Positions 1-9,042 are shown, numbered from the stretch's first letter. The stretch: DNA of 64,000 nucleotides from Martinezella rhizogenes (GCF_007002745.1 NZ_SGNY01000001.1:620001-684000); one strand, 5' to 3'. Translations and numbers: made by a program. Notes: a model not told the origin generated them from the letters alone.

Positions 1-65
1 TCGGAGATGACGAAGCCGGAGAGGAACACGCCGAAGGCAATGAAGAACGAACCGACGAGCCGCAT
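1..65 (-). CDS. uppF: Membrane protein, N-terminal fragment (putative UppF, polysaccharide polymerase-like)
   Basis: Only the first 21 codons lie in the window; the gene runs off the left edge. The minus strand reads ATG at 65 and then MRLVGSFFIAFGVFLSGFVI, a hydrophobic start typical of a polytopic inner-membrane protein. It sits 51 bp downstream of the phosphoglycosyl transferase gene on the same strand, so it is probably the next cistron of the polysaccharide operon. In A. tumefaciens the UPP cluster ends with uppF, which would fit an O-antigen polymerase/ligase-like role. That assignment rests on position only, since too little protein is present to classify it. Confidence 0.5.
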   Translation of the reverse strand, partial: MRLVGSFFIAFGVFLSGFVIS

Positions 66-115
66 GGCGGCCAGAGGCGCATCAAAACCCGGTGCGTGTT
101 GGTAACCGACGTGGG

Positions 116-1669
116 TCAATAGGCGTTTTCCGATTTGAGCAGCCGTATCGGCGTCAGGAACAGGATCTTGAGATCGAGGAAAAGCGACCAGTTCTCGATG
201 TAATAAAGATCGTATTCGGTGCGGAACTTGATCTTGTCGCCATGGTCGATTTCACCGCGCCAGCCATTGATCTGCGCCCAGCCGGTCACGCCGGGCTTGA
301 CCTTGTGGCGCGCGAAATAATGCTCCACCACTTCGGTATATTTCAGATCACCCGTCTGGGCATGGACTGCGTGCGGGCGCGGGCCGACCAGCGACAGATC
401 GCCATAGAGAACGTTGAAGAGCTGCGGCAGCTCGTCCATCGACGATTTGCGCAGGAAACGGCCGACCGGCGTGACACGTGGGTCGTTCTTGGTGACGGCC
501 TTCTTGGCGGTGGGATCGCTGAGTTCCGTATACATGGAGCGGAACTTCCAGACATTGATCGTCTCATTGTTGAAGCCGTGACGCTTCTGCTTGAAGAGGA
601 TGGGGCCTTTGGACGTGGCCTTGACGGCAATCCCGGCACCCAGCATCACCGGCCAGAACAGGGCGATGCCGAGGAGGCTGAAGGTGATGTCGAATATCCG
701 TTTTGCCACGGAATCCCAGTCGCGGATCGGCTTGTCGAACACATCGAGCATCGGCACATTGCCCACATGCGAATAGGCGCGCGGACGGAACCGCAATTTA
801 TTGGCGTGAGCGGCGATGCGAATATCGACCGGCAGCACCCAGAGTTTGCGCAAGAGCTGGAGAATGCGGGCCTCTGCGCTCAGCGGCAGGGCGATGATCA
901 GCATATCGAGCTTTGTCAGGCGGGCAAATTCCACCAGTTCGGCAAAGGTGCCGAGCTTGGGATAACCGGCGACGACATCGGGAGAGCGCTCGCTTTTCCG
1001 GTCGTCGAAAATCCCGCAGATGCGGATATCATTGTCCGACTGCTGCTCGAGCGAACGGATGAGGTCTCTGGCAGCATCGCCACCACCGACGATGACGGCG
1101 CGGCGTTCCATGACGCCATTGCGGCCCCAGTGGCGAATGGCAAAGCCAAGGATCAGCCGTCCGGTGAAAATGGCTACCGCGCCAATCGCATACCATATGC
1201 CGAATGCCGGCCAGGAATGCAGCGCATCGGGAAAAACCACGAGCAGGAAACAGGCGGCGCCCACGAAAGACAGACAGACGGCGCCTTGAATGCGGGCAAA
1301 CATTTTCAGCGGCGTGCGCAGCGTCGGTAACTGATAACAGTCGCCCGCCTGCAGCAGGGACACGCAGAGTGCCGCACCCAGCACGCCGGCGCTGAAAACC
1401 GCCAGAAAGGTTTCGAGACCCCGATCGGCGGCGATGCCGTTGACGATGGCGGCGATGACCACGAGCATCGTGAATTCCAGCAGCCGCAACTGGCCGATCA
1501 CCATGTTGGGTGAATGGTTGCCGGCACGCAGCTGGTTGGCGATCTGCCGCGCAAGCGGATTGAGAACGACGGTCTCGGACGGCGAAGGCTCACCGGCTTC
1601 GCGCTCGGAGATTTGCTTGCGCAACGACGCCAGATCGAATTGCAGTCTGTCCTTGTCAGCCTTGGTCAT
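116..1669 (-). CDS. uppE: Polyprenyl-phosphate hexose-1-phosphate transferase (initiating PGT, WcaJ/WbaP-like)
   Basis: This enzyme would start repeat-unit assembly by moving a sugar-1-phosphate from a nucleotide sugar to undecaprenyl phosphate at the inner membrane. The 517-residue protein has the large WcaJ-like layout: a cytoplasmic N-terminal stretch, several membrane helices (about residues 45-190), a nucleotide-binding-like domain (VIVGGGDAARDLI), and a C-terminal bacterial sugar transferase domain from about residue 325. That domain carries KRIFDITFSLLGI, WKFRSMY, SSMDELPQLFNVL, GDLSLVGPRPH and VKPGVTGWAQINGWRGE, the hallmarks of the family. It ends a minus-strand group with the glycosyltransferase and exporter genes. 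In A. tumefaciens the UPP cluster encodes such an enzyme as UppE, reported to be partly redundant with another transferase. The family call is firm; the symbol rests on cluster content. Confidence 0.88.
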   Translation of the reverse strand: MTKADKDRLQFDLASLRKQISEREAGEPSPSETVVLNPLARQIANQLRAGNHSPNMVIGQLRLLEFTMLVVIAAIVNGIAADRGLETFLAVFSAGVLGAALCVSLLQAGDCYQLPTLRTPLKMFARIQGAVCLSFVGAACFLLVVFPDALHSWPAFGIWYAIGAVAIFTGRLILGFAIRHWGRNGVMERRAVIVGGGDAARDLIRSLEQQSDNDIRICGIFDDRKSERSPDVVAGYPKLGTFAELVEFARLTKLDMLIIALPLSAEARILQLLRKLWVLPVDIRIAAHANKLRFRPRAYSHVGNVPMLDVFDKPIRDWDSVAKRIFDITFSLLGIALFWPVMLGAGIAVKATSKGPILFKQKRHGFNNETINVWKFRSMYTELSDPTAKKAVTKNDPRVTPVGRFLRKSSMDELPQLFNVLYGDLSLVGPRPHAVHAQTGDLKYTEVVEHYFARHKVKPGVTGWAQINGWRGEIDHGDKIKFRTEYDLYYIENWSLFLDLKILFLTPIRLLKSENAY

Positions 1670-1690
1670 TACTTGGTCCGCACCCTCTAG

Positions 1691-1760
1691 CGGATCGGCC
1701 CGAAAATCGAAATCGATTTTCGATGGGAACGATGCGCAACTTCAAAGTGGTAAAGCGTCC
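1691..1760. repeat. Short dispersed rhizobial palindromic element
   Basis: The gap between uppE and uppD (1670-1909) contains a perfect 9-bp inverted repeat, CGAAAATCG-aaat-CGATTTTCG, at 1701-1722. It is followed by a conserved-looking tail (cgatgcgcaacttcaaagtg). A related arrangement occurs at 25748-25795 downstream of lon, with the order GGCC, AATCGGTTTTCG, CGATGCA and CAATGTG. Elements like this are scattered in intergenic DNA of rhizobia. The right part of the gap (1840-1905) is AT-rich and may hold a promoter for uppE. Confidence 0.5.
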
Positions 1761-1909
1761 TTGCGTAGCGTCCGAACGGGCACACGCGCTCTACGAGCAG
1801 GAAACTAGCCGAAACATGCTAAGAAACGTTTATGATGCTTTTCTACAGGATGGCGGAATATACAATTAAAAATCGTGTTTTTAAAATGTCTTTAGACGTC
1901 AGGCGCGCT

Positions 1910-3052
1910 TTAGCGTGAAAGCAGGTCGCGATAGAGCTTCATCATGTCATCGGCCATGACAGGCGTTGAAAACTTCGCCTTAAAGCTGTTTGGTGGGGGC
2001 ATCACCCGCTTTGACCAATCGCCGTCTTCAGCGTCCCTGACCATGATCTTCGCCAGCGCCTCGGCGTCTCCGGCCGGAACCAGCGCCTCGCTGTCTTCTC
2101 CCAGAACCTCGGGAATGCCGCCGACATGTGAGGCGATGACCGTCTTGCCCGCCGCCAGCGCCTCAAGCACGATATAGGGCATGGCTTCGGCGCGCGAGGG
2201 CACCACCACGGTCTCCGCCAGCTCGAAGGCCTGTCTGGCGGGCATGGCGGCATGCATGGCAATCCGCTGGGAAAGCCCTGATTTGTCGATCATCGCCGCA
2301 TATTTGTCCCTGTCCGGCCCGTCACCGACGATAACGCCGGACATGGGGTGGCCGATGCTGCGCTCCATCCTGGCGAACGCCTTGATGAAGACATCCGGGC
2401 CCTTGAGATCGCGCAACATGCCGATATAGAGGAAACGGGCGGCATCTTCGCGGGCCGGCACGGTTTCGAACTCGCTTTCCTGCACGCCGTTATAGATCAT
2501 CGCCGTCCGGGTGCGCGGCTTGCCGACCTTGGCTTCATAGGTTTGCTGTTCAAAATTACAGACAAAACAGAGCGCGTCGGTGAAGTGTTCCTGAAACCGT
2601 TCGAGCCGCAGGAACAGCTGCCCCTTCAGGCTCTTGCGGTCATAATGCAGGCTGCCGCCATGCGGCGAGTAGAGGCGGGCTACGCGATACCTGTTCGCCC
2701 GCAACAATGAGCCGATAAGCCGGGCAAGAGCGCCACCCTTGGCGCTGTGCCCGTGCAAGATGTCCGGCCGCAAACTTTTTATCTGCTTGTAGGATCTCCA
2801 GAGTGCCGGCAGGTCACCCGGGCCGATGGAGCGCCTGATTGGCAGGCGGGTAAGCCCCAGCTCCAGCATCGGGGCGATCTGGGCGAAAAGCCGTTCCTCA
2901 TGTGCGCCACCGGTCGAACTGTCGCAAACGATACCCACCTTGTGGCCCTGTTTGACATGTTCTTCGATCAGGTCGCGCACATGGCGGAAGACACCGCCGA
3001 CGGGCGAGCGGAAACAGTGAATGATGCGCAGGGGAGGGCCGTCATCCGACAC
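1910..3052 (-). CDS. uppD: GT4 family glycosyltransferase (putative UppD)
   Basis: A retaining GT-B glycosyltransferase that would add a sugar to the lipid-linked repeat unit in the cytoplasm. Visible features are the glycine-rich N-terminal acceptor region (FRSPVGGVFRHVRDL), the LRPDILHGHSAKGG segment, FLYIGMLRDLKGPDVFIKAF at the start of the second Rossmann domain, and the nucleotide-sugar EX7E-type motif EAMPYIVLEALAAGKTVIAS. I chose the GTG at 3052 because GGAG lies 8 bp upstream and this start falls just after the uppC stop. In-frame ATGs at 3091 and 3109 would overlap uppC. The gene is followed by the repeat-containing gap and uppE. The sugar donor cannot be told from sequence. UppD is assigned by position in the cluster. 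Confidence 0.82.
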   Translation of the reverse strand: MSDDGPPLRIIHCFRSPVGGVFRHVRDLIEEHVKQGHKVGIVCDSSTGGAHEERLFAQIAPMLELGLTRLPIRRSIGPGDLPALWRSYKQIKSLRPDILHGHSAKGGALARLIGSLLRANRYRVARLYSPHGGSLHYDRKSLKGQLFLRLERFQEHFTDALCFVCNFEQQTYEAKVGKPRTRTAMIYNGVQESEFETVPAREDAARFLYIGMLRDLKGPDVFIKAFARMERSIGHPMSGVIVGDGPDRDKYAAMIDKSGLSQRIAMHAAMPARQAFELAETVVVPSRAEAMPYIVLEALAAGKTVIASHVGGIPEVLGEDSEALVPAGDAEALAKIMVRDAEDGDWSKRVMPPPNSFKAKFSTPVMADDMMKLYRDLLSR

Positions 3053-3068
3053 GTGTGCCACTCCGTTT

Positions 3069-3641
3069 TCAGAAGAAGCGTTCACGTACATAGACCGTAT
3101 CGCCCGCAAGAATGGGTGCGGTGATGCCGATCCGGCCGGTCATTACTTCGGCGTTGATCTTGCGGGTAAGATCGACATCGGCCTGATTGGCGCGCGGGGT
3201 GAACCCGCCGGCGATGGCGATGGCGTTCTGCACCGTCATGCCGGGCACATAGGAATATTGGCCGGGACGACCAACTTCACCCATGATGAAGACGGGGCGA
3301 TAACGGTCGATCTCGATCGTCACGTCTGGATCGCGCAGATAACCCTGGCGCAATTTCGCGGCAATGGCGGCTTCGAGCTGCGGCAGCGTCTTGCCGCGCG
3401 CAGGAACCTGACCGACAAGCGGGAAGGCGACATAACCAGCCTGATCGACCGTATAGGTATTGGTCAGCCCCACCTGTTCGAAGACGTTGATGCGCAGCCT
3501 GTCGCCGCTATCGACATGATAGGGTTGCAGGGCCGCCTCATTGAATGAGCGCGGCGCGGGTTGATATGCCGCGCAACCGGAAAGGGCCGTCAGAACGGCG
3601 AGCGTCAGTGCGGTGACATGTCGTGATCCGGCGAGCGGCAT
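3069..3641 (-). CDS. uppC: Wza-like polysaccharide export lipoprotein (putative UppC)
   Basis: An outer-membrane auxiliary protein for exporting the polysaccharide. The 190-residue precursor has a lipoprotein signal peptide ending in LTALSGC (lipidated Cys at residue 22). The polysaccharide export (PES) domain follows (VDSGDRLRINVFEQVGL, FPLVGQVPARGKTLPQLE, DPDVTIEI), then a SLBB-like segment (VFIMGEVGRPGQYSYVPGMT) and the usual ending AGDTVYVRERFF. It is far shorter than E. coli Wza (about 380 residues), like many rhizobial exporters that lack the C-terminal helical barrel. It is the first gene of the minus-strand group and is divergent from uppB over 210 bp, so the promoters of both genes should lie at 3642-3851. 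UppC is the name of the Wza-like member of the A. tumefaciens UPP cluster. Confidence 0.88.
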   Translation of the reverse strand: MPLAGSRHVTALTLAVLTALSGCAAYQPAPRSFNEAALQPYHVDSGDRLRINVFEQVGLTNTYTVDQAGYVAFPLVGQVPARGKTLPQLEAAIAAKLRQGYLRDPDVTIEIDRYRPVFIMGEVGRPGQYSYVPGMTVQNAIAIAGGFTPRANQADVDLTRKINAEVMTGRIGITAPILAGDTVYVRERFF

Positions 3642-3851
3642 CTCATCTGGCTCCGAGTCGATCTATGAGCATTCTTATCGTTCTGTTAGGGTTAATGCGC
3701 GGTAAACGGCCAGTCCGGAGTGTCGCAATATCCGATTTATTTTGTCGGATTCGCCGAGATTAACTGTTGTGTTACCGCCAAGACTTACAATTCGCGAAAA
3801 TTGGCCATCTATATTTGAGCGCCCGAGGTTTGTCTCGGTTACGGAGCCCAC

Positions 3852-6131
3852 ATGAACGGCGATCGCATGGACGACAGGGATGTGGATATCGATCTGGCAC
3901 AGCTTGTTGCAGCCATATGGCGGCGCAAGGGCCGGATCGCGGCCGTCACGCTTCTGGCCGGTGGCGCCGCGTTCGTGATCGCCAGCATGATGGCGCCCGC
4001 CTACAAGGGTGAAGCGCGTGTCCTCATCGAATCCCGCGCGGCCTCTTTCGGTGCTTCACAGCAATCCAATGCGCCGGCCGAGCCGGTGCTTGATGAATTG
4101 ACCGTCTCCAGCCAGGTGCAGATCCTGCAATCGGTCGACCTCATCAAGCAGGTCGCGAAAAACATGAAGCTCTATGAGCTGGAGGAGTTCGATCCGGAAG
4201 CGCGTCCTTCGCTGGTGTCGGGCCTGCTGGTTGCCTTAGGTCTCAAGAAAGATCCGCTGCAGGTGCAACCCGAAGAGCGGGTGCTGAAGGCCTTCCGCGA
4301 GAAATTGCAGGTCTATCAGGTCGAAAGCTCACGCGTCATCACCGTTGAGTTTTCCTCTGAAGATCCGACGCTCGCCGCGGCCATCCCCAACGAGATGATG
4401 AAGGCCTATATCGCCCTGCAAAGTGGTGCGAAACTCGACACGAGCACGGAAGCGGCGCGCTGGCTGGAGCCGGAAATCGCCAATCTACGCGAGAAGGTGC
4501 GTGAGGCGGACAGGAAGGTCGCGGATTATCGTGCCTCATCCGACCTCCTGTCGGCCGGGCAGGGCGAAACGCTTGCCACCCGCCAGCTCAGCGATATCTC
4601 GACTGAACTTGGCCGTATCCGTGGAGAGCGTGCGAATGCGGAAGCGCGGGCGGAAGGCGTGCGCAATGCGCTTTCAAGCGGCCGCCCTCTCGATACCTTC
4701 CCGGATGTCGTCGGTTCTCCAACGATCCAGCGGTTGAAGGAAAACGAAACGGGTATCCGCAGCCAGATTTCCGATCTGACCTCCTCCTTGCTGGAAGGCC
4801 ATCCACGTATTAGGGCGCTGCGCAACCAGCTGGAAGGCATACAGCGGCAGATTCAGGAAGAAACTCGCAAGGTGCTGGCAAGCCTGGAAAACGAAGCCAA
4901 TGTTTCCCGCCTGCGCGAACGGCAACTGGTGCAGCAATTAAACGTGCTGAAATCCGAAAGTGTGCGTGCCGGGGAGCAGCAGGTCGGCTTGAACGATCTG
5001 GAACGCGAGGCTTCGGCCCAACGCCAGCTTCTGGAAACCTATCTTGCCCGTTATCGCGAGGCGACCTCGCGCGCCGGTTCGGTGGATTCAACGCCCGCCG
5101 ACGCGCGCGTGATCTCAGGCGCGGTGGAGCCGCGTGAGCCCTATTTCCCGAAAACCGGAGCCATCACCATCGTCGTCACGCTGGCGACCTTCCTGCTCTC
5201 CTGCATCGTCGTCATGCTGGTGGAACTCTTCACCGGGCGCGCCTTGAAGCCTGTGGGCAGACATCAGGTTCCGCCGCTCTCCGATCCGCCTGCGCCGACG
5301 CGTAAACCCGCCGACAGGGACGAGACCACGGATTTGCCGGAGCAACCGGTTGCCACCCATCATGAGTCCTCGCCGCCGGCCGCCCAGGCCATGCCCGCTG
5401 CCGCCCACCAGAAGCAACCCATTGTCGAAGAGGTACGGCCGTTACCGGTCGTTGCCGCCACCGCTGCTGCTTCGGCTTCGGTTTTGCCGGTGGAAGAGGT
5501 CGCACCTTTGAAAGAAGAGGCGACGAAGGAGGAGATCGAAACCTCCGACGATTTCTCGATCGATGCCGTTGCGGGCTTTCTGGCCACCCGTGTTGCCAAA
5601 CCCGTCGCTGCCGTTGTGTCTCCAGCCGGAGATAGCGGTTCGACCACCACCGTCATGCTGGCGCGTGCCCTGTCTGAAATGGGCCGCTCGGTCGTTCTCG
5701 TGGATATGACGGCTTCGGCTTGTCCCACGCGTCTGATGGTGCCCGAGGCCGGGCTGCCGGGTGTCATGGATCTTCTGGCGGGCGCTGCTGCCTTTGGCGA
5801 AACCATTCACGGCGACCGGCTGTCCGATGCGCATATCGTGCCGCGCGGCAATGCGCAGCCGCGTGAGGCCATGCGGGCCATTGATCGCCTGACGATGATT
5901 CTAAGCGCCCTGTCTGACGCCTATGATACGGTTCTGGTTGAATGCGGCGCGGTGCAGATTTCGAGCCTTGAAAAAATGCTGCGCAATCTGCCGGCGGAAA
6001 TCATCGTTTCGGTGCCCGGCAAGGATGGCGAGATGCTGGAAAAGACGCTGGGTGAACTGGTGGCCCAGGGTTACGAGCAGGCATTGCCGATGACGGGTAT
6101 GCGCAAGCCGGGTCATCTGAGCGCCGCCTGA
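3852..6131 (+). CDS. uppB: Wzc/ExoP-like polysaccharide co-polymerase with degenerate P-loop domain (putative UppB)
   Basis: A polysaccharide co-polymerase that would control chain length and couple polymerisation to export. The 759-residue protein has a Wzz domain with a first membrane helix near residues 28-50, a long periplasmic coiled-coil region (about 190-420), and a second helix near 435-459 followed by LVELFTGRALKPV. A proline/alanine-rich linker and a C-terminal BY-kinase-like domain (about 570-759) complete it. The kinase-like domain is unusual: the Walker A position reads SPAGDSGSTTT (near residue 590) with no lysine before the Ser/Thr, the Walker A' position reads VLVDMTA rather than a DxD-type motif, and the C terminus has no tyrosine cluster. 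It is therefore probably not an active tyrosine kinase. It is divergent from uppC. Confidence 0.85.
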   Translation: MNGDRMDDRDVDIDLAQLVAAIWRRKGRIAAVTLLAGGAAFVIASMMAPAYKGEARVLIESRAASFGASQQSNAPAEPVLDELTVSSQVQILQSVDLIKQVAKNMKLYELEEFDPEARPSLVSGLLVALGLKKDPLQVQPEERVLKAFREKLQVYQVESSRVITVEFSSEDPTLAAAIPNEMMKAYIALQSGAKLDTSTEAARWLEPEIANLREKVREADRKVADYRASSDLLSAGQGETLATRQLSDISTELGRIRGERANAEARAEGVRNALSSGRPLDTFPDVVGSPTIQRLKENETGIRSQISDLTSSLLEGHPRIRALRNQLEGIQRQIQEETRKVLASLENEANVSRLRERQLVQQLNVLKSESVRAGEQQVGLNDLEREASAQRQLLETYLARYREATSRAGSVDSTPADARVISGAVEPREPYFPKTGAITIVVTLATFLLSCIVVMLVELFTGRALKPVGRHQVPPLSDPPAPTRKPADRDETTDLPEQPVATHHESSPPAAQAMPAAAHQKQPIVEEVRPLPVVAATAAASASVLPVEEVAPLKEEATKEEIETSDDFSIDAVAGFLATRVAKPVAAVVSPAGDSGSTTTVMLARALSEMGRSVVLVDMTASACPTRLMVPEAGLPGVMDLLAGAAAFGETIHGDRLSDAHIVPRGNAQPREAMRAIDRLTMILSALSDAYDTVLVECGAVQISSLEKMLRNLPAEIIVSVPGKDGEMLEKTLGELVAQGYEQALPMTGMRKPGHLSAA

Positions 6132-6147
6132 CCGACGGAAAACCCTC

Positions 6148-7380
6148 TCAGTCAGTGGCAGACATGGCGTCCGTTCTTGGCCGTCCGGCGCGAAAACGCT
6201 GGATCAGCGCATAGAGCGCCGGATTGGACTTGATCAGGCTTTTCGTTCTGGCGATGGCGACATAGGCCGAGGCCGCTGCGCGCCCCTTCAATGTCACCGG
6301 CAGGAATATATCGTGCTGGGCGGTGGAAAGCGGGCACCAGCTGCGTTTGTAAAGCTGGTCGCCGACGCCGAAATCGAAGAGTGCGGCTTTCTCTCTGCAG
6401 GCCCGTTCAATCATCAGCCAGAACAGCAACTCGCCGGGGCTGAGTTCCGAAACCGCCTCATCGATCGAGCCGAACTGGCAGATGATGTGGTCCTGCTTGC
6501 GCGAAAGCCCGGATATGGCGGCAATGACGCCCTCGTTTTCGCCATGCAGTCGAATGGCGTGCAGCTCCAGAAGACTGTCCGTGCCCGTTTCCGGGAAGTT
6601 GGCCAGATCGTAGAAAAAATCCTTCACCGATTGGCTTCGAAAAACATCCGGGATGCCCTGAGAGGCGAAGCGGGTGGCCTTTTGCCGGAAGAAGGCCTGC
6701 AATAATTCGCATTTTTCCTGTGGCGAACGGGCAATCACATGGCTGTAACCGCCCATTTCCTCGGCCCTGCGGCTCTGGATACGGAATTTCTTCCGCCGCC
6801 TCTTGGCATTGACCTGTCGCAGGGTGCTTTCAAAACTCTCCAGCAGCGGCAGTTGAAAGGCTGGGTTCTGGTTTTCGACGGAGGCCAGATACGAAAGCGG
6901 ATTGGTCCTGCCGCGCCAGCTGAGCGGTATGTTCTGCAAGGCCAGAATATCCGCCCGGCCATGCAGCAGTTTTCGCGCCTCGCGGGCAATCGCCGCCGCT
7001 GTCTTATGTTCCGCCTGTTCGGCAAAGGACGGATCGAAGAGACCGGTATTGATATTGTTGAAACGGCCGCCCGGAAAACGCGCCTTGCGGATGCCGCTCT
7101 CCTGCACGATTTCAAGCGGCAGCAGGAAGACCGTCTTTGCGCTTTGTCTGCCGCGAATGATGAGCAATGGGCTTTTCTGGGTCTGTGCCCAGATGGAACA
7201 CCAGCCGAACCCCTGATGCAGGGAGTTGAGCGGGTCGCTCTCCATCCGCTCCCAGTCGGGGCGGATGGTGGAAATGTCGTCGACAAGATCGATCACCAGA
7301 CGGTCGGCACCCCGCCGCTCGCCTTGCATGGCGCTCGACGCTTTGCCCTCTCTGACTGTGACCGGCCCCTCAGCCGCCAT
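6148..7380 (-). CDS. uppA: GNAT/FemAB-like acyltransferase of the CelD/BcsL type (putative UppA)
   Basis: A 410-residue cytoplasmic protein of the Acetyltransf_6 (CelD/BcsL) family, which is found in many polysaccharide clusters and probably modifies sugars or precursors with acyl groups. Recognisable parts are WERMESDPLNSLHQGFGWCSIWAQ near the N terminus, the basic stretch NAKRRRKKFRIQSRRAEEMG, and the GNAT core (LLELHAIRLHGENEGVIAAI, then LSPGELLFWLMIERACREK, then FDFGVGDQLYKRSWCPL). The start may instead be the ATG 17 codons downstream. It converges with uppB, with only 16 bp between the stop codons. Cluster membership and letter order suggest UppA; the acyl donor and target are unknown. 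Confidence 0.72.
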   Translation of the reverse strand: MAAEGPVTVREGKASSAMQGERRGADRLVIDLVDDISTIRPDWERMESDPLNSLHQGFGWCSIWAQTQKSPLLIIRGRQSAKTVFLLPLEIVQESGIRKARFPGGRFNNINTGLFDPSFAEQAEHKTAAAIAREARKLLHGRADILALQNIPLSWRGRTNPLSYLASVENQNPAFQLPLLESFESTLRQVNAKRRRKKFRIQSRRAEEMGGYSHVIARSPQEKCELLQAFFRQKATRFASQGIPDVFRSQSVKDFFYDLANFPETGTDSLLELHAIRLHGENEGVIAAISGLSRKQDHIICQFGSIDEAVSELSPGELLFWLMIERACREKAALFDFGVGDQLYKRSWCPLSTAQHDIFLPVTLKGRAAASAYVAIARTKSLIKSNPALYALIQRFRAGRPRTDAMSATD

Positions 7381-7477
7381 CCACTCTCTCCGGTTGTTTC
7401 GGTGGGACTATATCGCTGAGCGGCAAACAATCGGTTTATAAAATTGCGACCTCAGGGTGTTGCGCAACGGTTGGCGC

Positions 7478-7690
7478 TTATCCCTGCTTTTTGGGGCCAG
7501 CCATCCATTTGATGATGAGCATGGCCGGCAATATCCACAAAAGCCCGCTCAGCACGAAATAGACCAGATGCACCCACCAGGGCGATTGCGCCAGCGTCGC
7601 CGATGCGATGGCAGTCGCCGCCACGGCGTAGATGACGACGAGGCAGATGATGACGATGGTGCCGATAAGCGATCTGAGGCGAGGGGGCAT
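7478..7690 (-). CDS. DUF2842 family small membrane protein
   Basis: A 70-residue protein with two hydrophobic segments (IGTIVIICLVVIYAVAATAIA, with an overlapping N-terminal part, and VHLVYFVLSGLLWILPAMLI), then a short basic tail. The pattern RLRSLIGTI at the N terminus and LWILPAMLIIKWM near the C terminus matches DUF2842, a small alphaproteobacterial family without an assigned function that is often found near cytochrome oxidase assembly genes. I prefer the ATG at 7690 because GGAAG lies just upstream; an ATG at 7705 has no ribosome binding site. The next gene, divergent from it, is heme A synthase, which agrees with that context. Confidence 0.72.
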   Translation of the reverse strand: MPPRLRSLIGTIVIICLVVIYAVAATAIASATLAQSPWWVHLVYFVLSGLLWILPAMLIIKWMAGPKKQG

Positions 7691-7917
7691 GAAATCTTCC
7701 ATCATGAGCGCATGTCTCCCAAAGTGTCATCGGTTTGGGAAAAAGACATGCGGAAAACAAAAAATTAGATCGTCTTGGTGATTCGATGAAGAGGCAGGAC
7801 GATCTGATATGTAAGCGCGACTATACCGCCGCGACCGGATGCCGCAAACCCTGAGGCCTTGTTTTGTGGCGCCGGTTGGGGCTAATCAACATGACTGTAT
7901 GAGGGAGACCTGAAAAG

Positions 7918-9036
7918 ATGCGTTCGAGCAGCATGACGATGGCAAACGGTTCCGCGGAAATGGTGGTGGAGGCTGCCCTGCAGAAGCAGGAAAAGAACCG
8001 CCGCCTGCTGCGCATCTGGCTGCGCGTCGTTCTCTTCACGCTTTTCTGTCTCGTGCTGGTGGGCGGCGCCACGCGGCTTACCGAATCCGGCCTGTCGATC
8101 ACCGAATGGAAGCCCATCCACGGCGCTATCCCGCCGCTTTCGGTTGCCGAATGGGAAGAGGAATTCCAGCTCTATAAGCGCATCCCACAATATCAGGAAA
8201 TCAACAGGGGTATGTCGCTTGATGAGTTCAAGACGATTTTCTGGTGGGAATGGGCGCATCGCCTGCTTGCCCGCGCCATCGGTCTCATCTTCGCCCTGCC
8301 GCTCGCCTTTTTCTGGTTGACCGGCCGTGTCGAAAAGCGTTTGCGCCTGCCGCTGGTCGGTCTTCTGGCGCTTGGCGGTTTTCAGGGCTTTATCGGCTGG
8401 TGGATGGTCTCTTCCGGTCTCGTCAATCGCACGGATGTTTCGCAATATCGCCTCGCCACGCATCTGACCATTGCCTGCCTCATCTTCGCCGGCTGCATGT
8501 GGATATTGCGCGGCCTGTCGCATCATTCGCCTGAGGCGGCTGACGAAAAGACGGGCAGGGGCTTTGCCGGCCTGTTGACGGTCCTCTGTCTGTTCCAGAT
8601 CTATCTCGGCGCGCTGGTGGCGGGGTTGAATGCCGGCCTTTCCTACAATACCTGGCCGCTGATGGACGGCTCACTGGTGCCGGGCGATCTCTTCCTGCAG
8701 CAGCCCTGGTGGATCAACCTCTTCGAAAACCCGAAGACGGTGCAGTTCATCCATCGTCTTGGCGCCTACACGCTTTTCGCCGCCACGCTGTGGCACATGG
8801 TGTCCATTGCCCGTGCCCTGCCGAATACGCCACACGCCCGCCGGGCCGTGCTGTTCTTCGTGCTCGTTTCCATTCAGGCGGCGCTCGGCATCACCACGCT
8901 TCTCATGCATGTGGATATCCACGTGGCGCTCGCCCATCAGGGCATGGCATTGATCGTGCTTGGATTTGCGGTCGCCCACTGGCGCGGTTTCATTGGCGAA
9001 TATCCGGCGCCTGTCGCCGTCGAAGTCCGGGACTGA
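7918..9036 (+). CDS. ctaA: Heme A synthase (CtaA/COX15)
   Basis: An inner-membrane enzyme that oxidises the C8 methyl group of heme O to give heme A for aa3-type cytochrome oxidases. The 372-residue protein has eight predicted membrane helices. The family signatures are clear: GGATRLTESGLSITEWKPIHGAIPP after the first helix, FWWEWAHRLLARAIG with a heme-ligand His, LVNRTDVSQYRLATHL, GLSYNTWPLMDG, FIHRLGAYTLF, and ALAHQGMAL near the end. This is the longer alphaproteobacterial (COX15) form. AGGGAG is positioned upstream of the ATG. The neighbouring DUF2842 gene is divergent, and the kinase-like gene that follows is convergent. Confidence 0.95.
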   Translation: MRSSSMTMANGSAEMVVEAALQKQEKNRRLLRIWLRVVLFTLFCLVLVGGATRLTESGLSITEWKPIHGAIPPLSVAEWEEEFQLYKRIPQYQEINRGMSLDEFKTIFWWEWAHRLLARAIGLIFALPLAFFWLTGRVEKRLRLPLVGLLALGGFQGFIGWWMVSSGLVNRTDVSQYRLATHLTIACLIFAGCMWILRGLSHHSPEAADEKTGRGFAGLLTVLCLFQIYLGALVAGLNAGLSYNTWPLMDGSLVPGDLFLQQPWWINLFENPKTVQFIHRLGAYTLFAATLWHMVSIARALPNTPHARRAVLFFVLVSIQAALGITTLLMHVDIHVALAHQGMALIVLGFAVAHWRGFIGEYPAPVAVEVRD

Positions 9037-9042
9037 GCGCGT

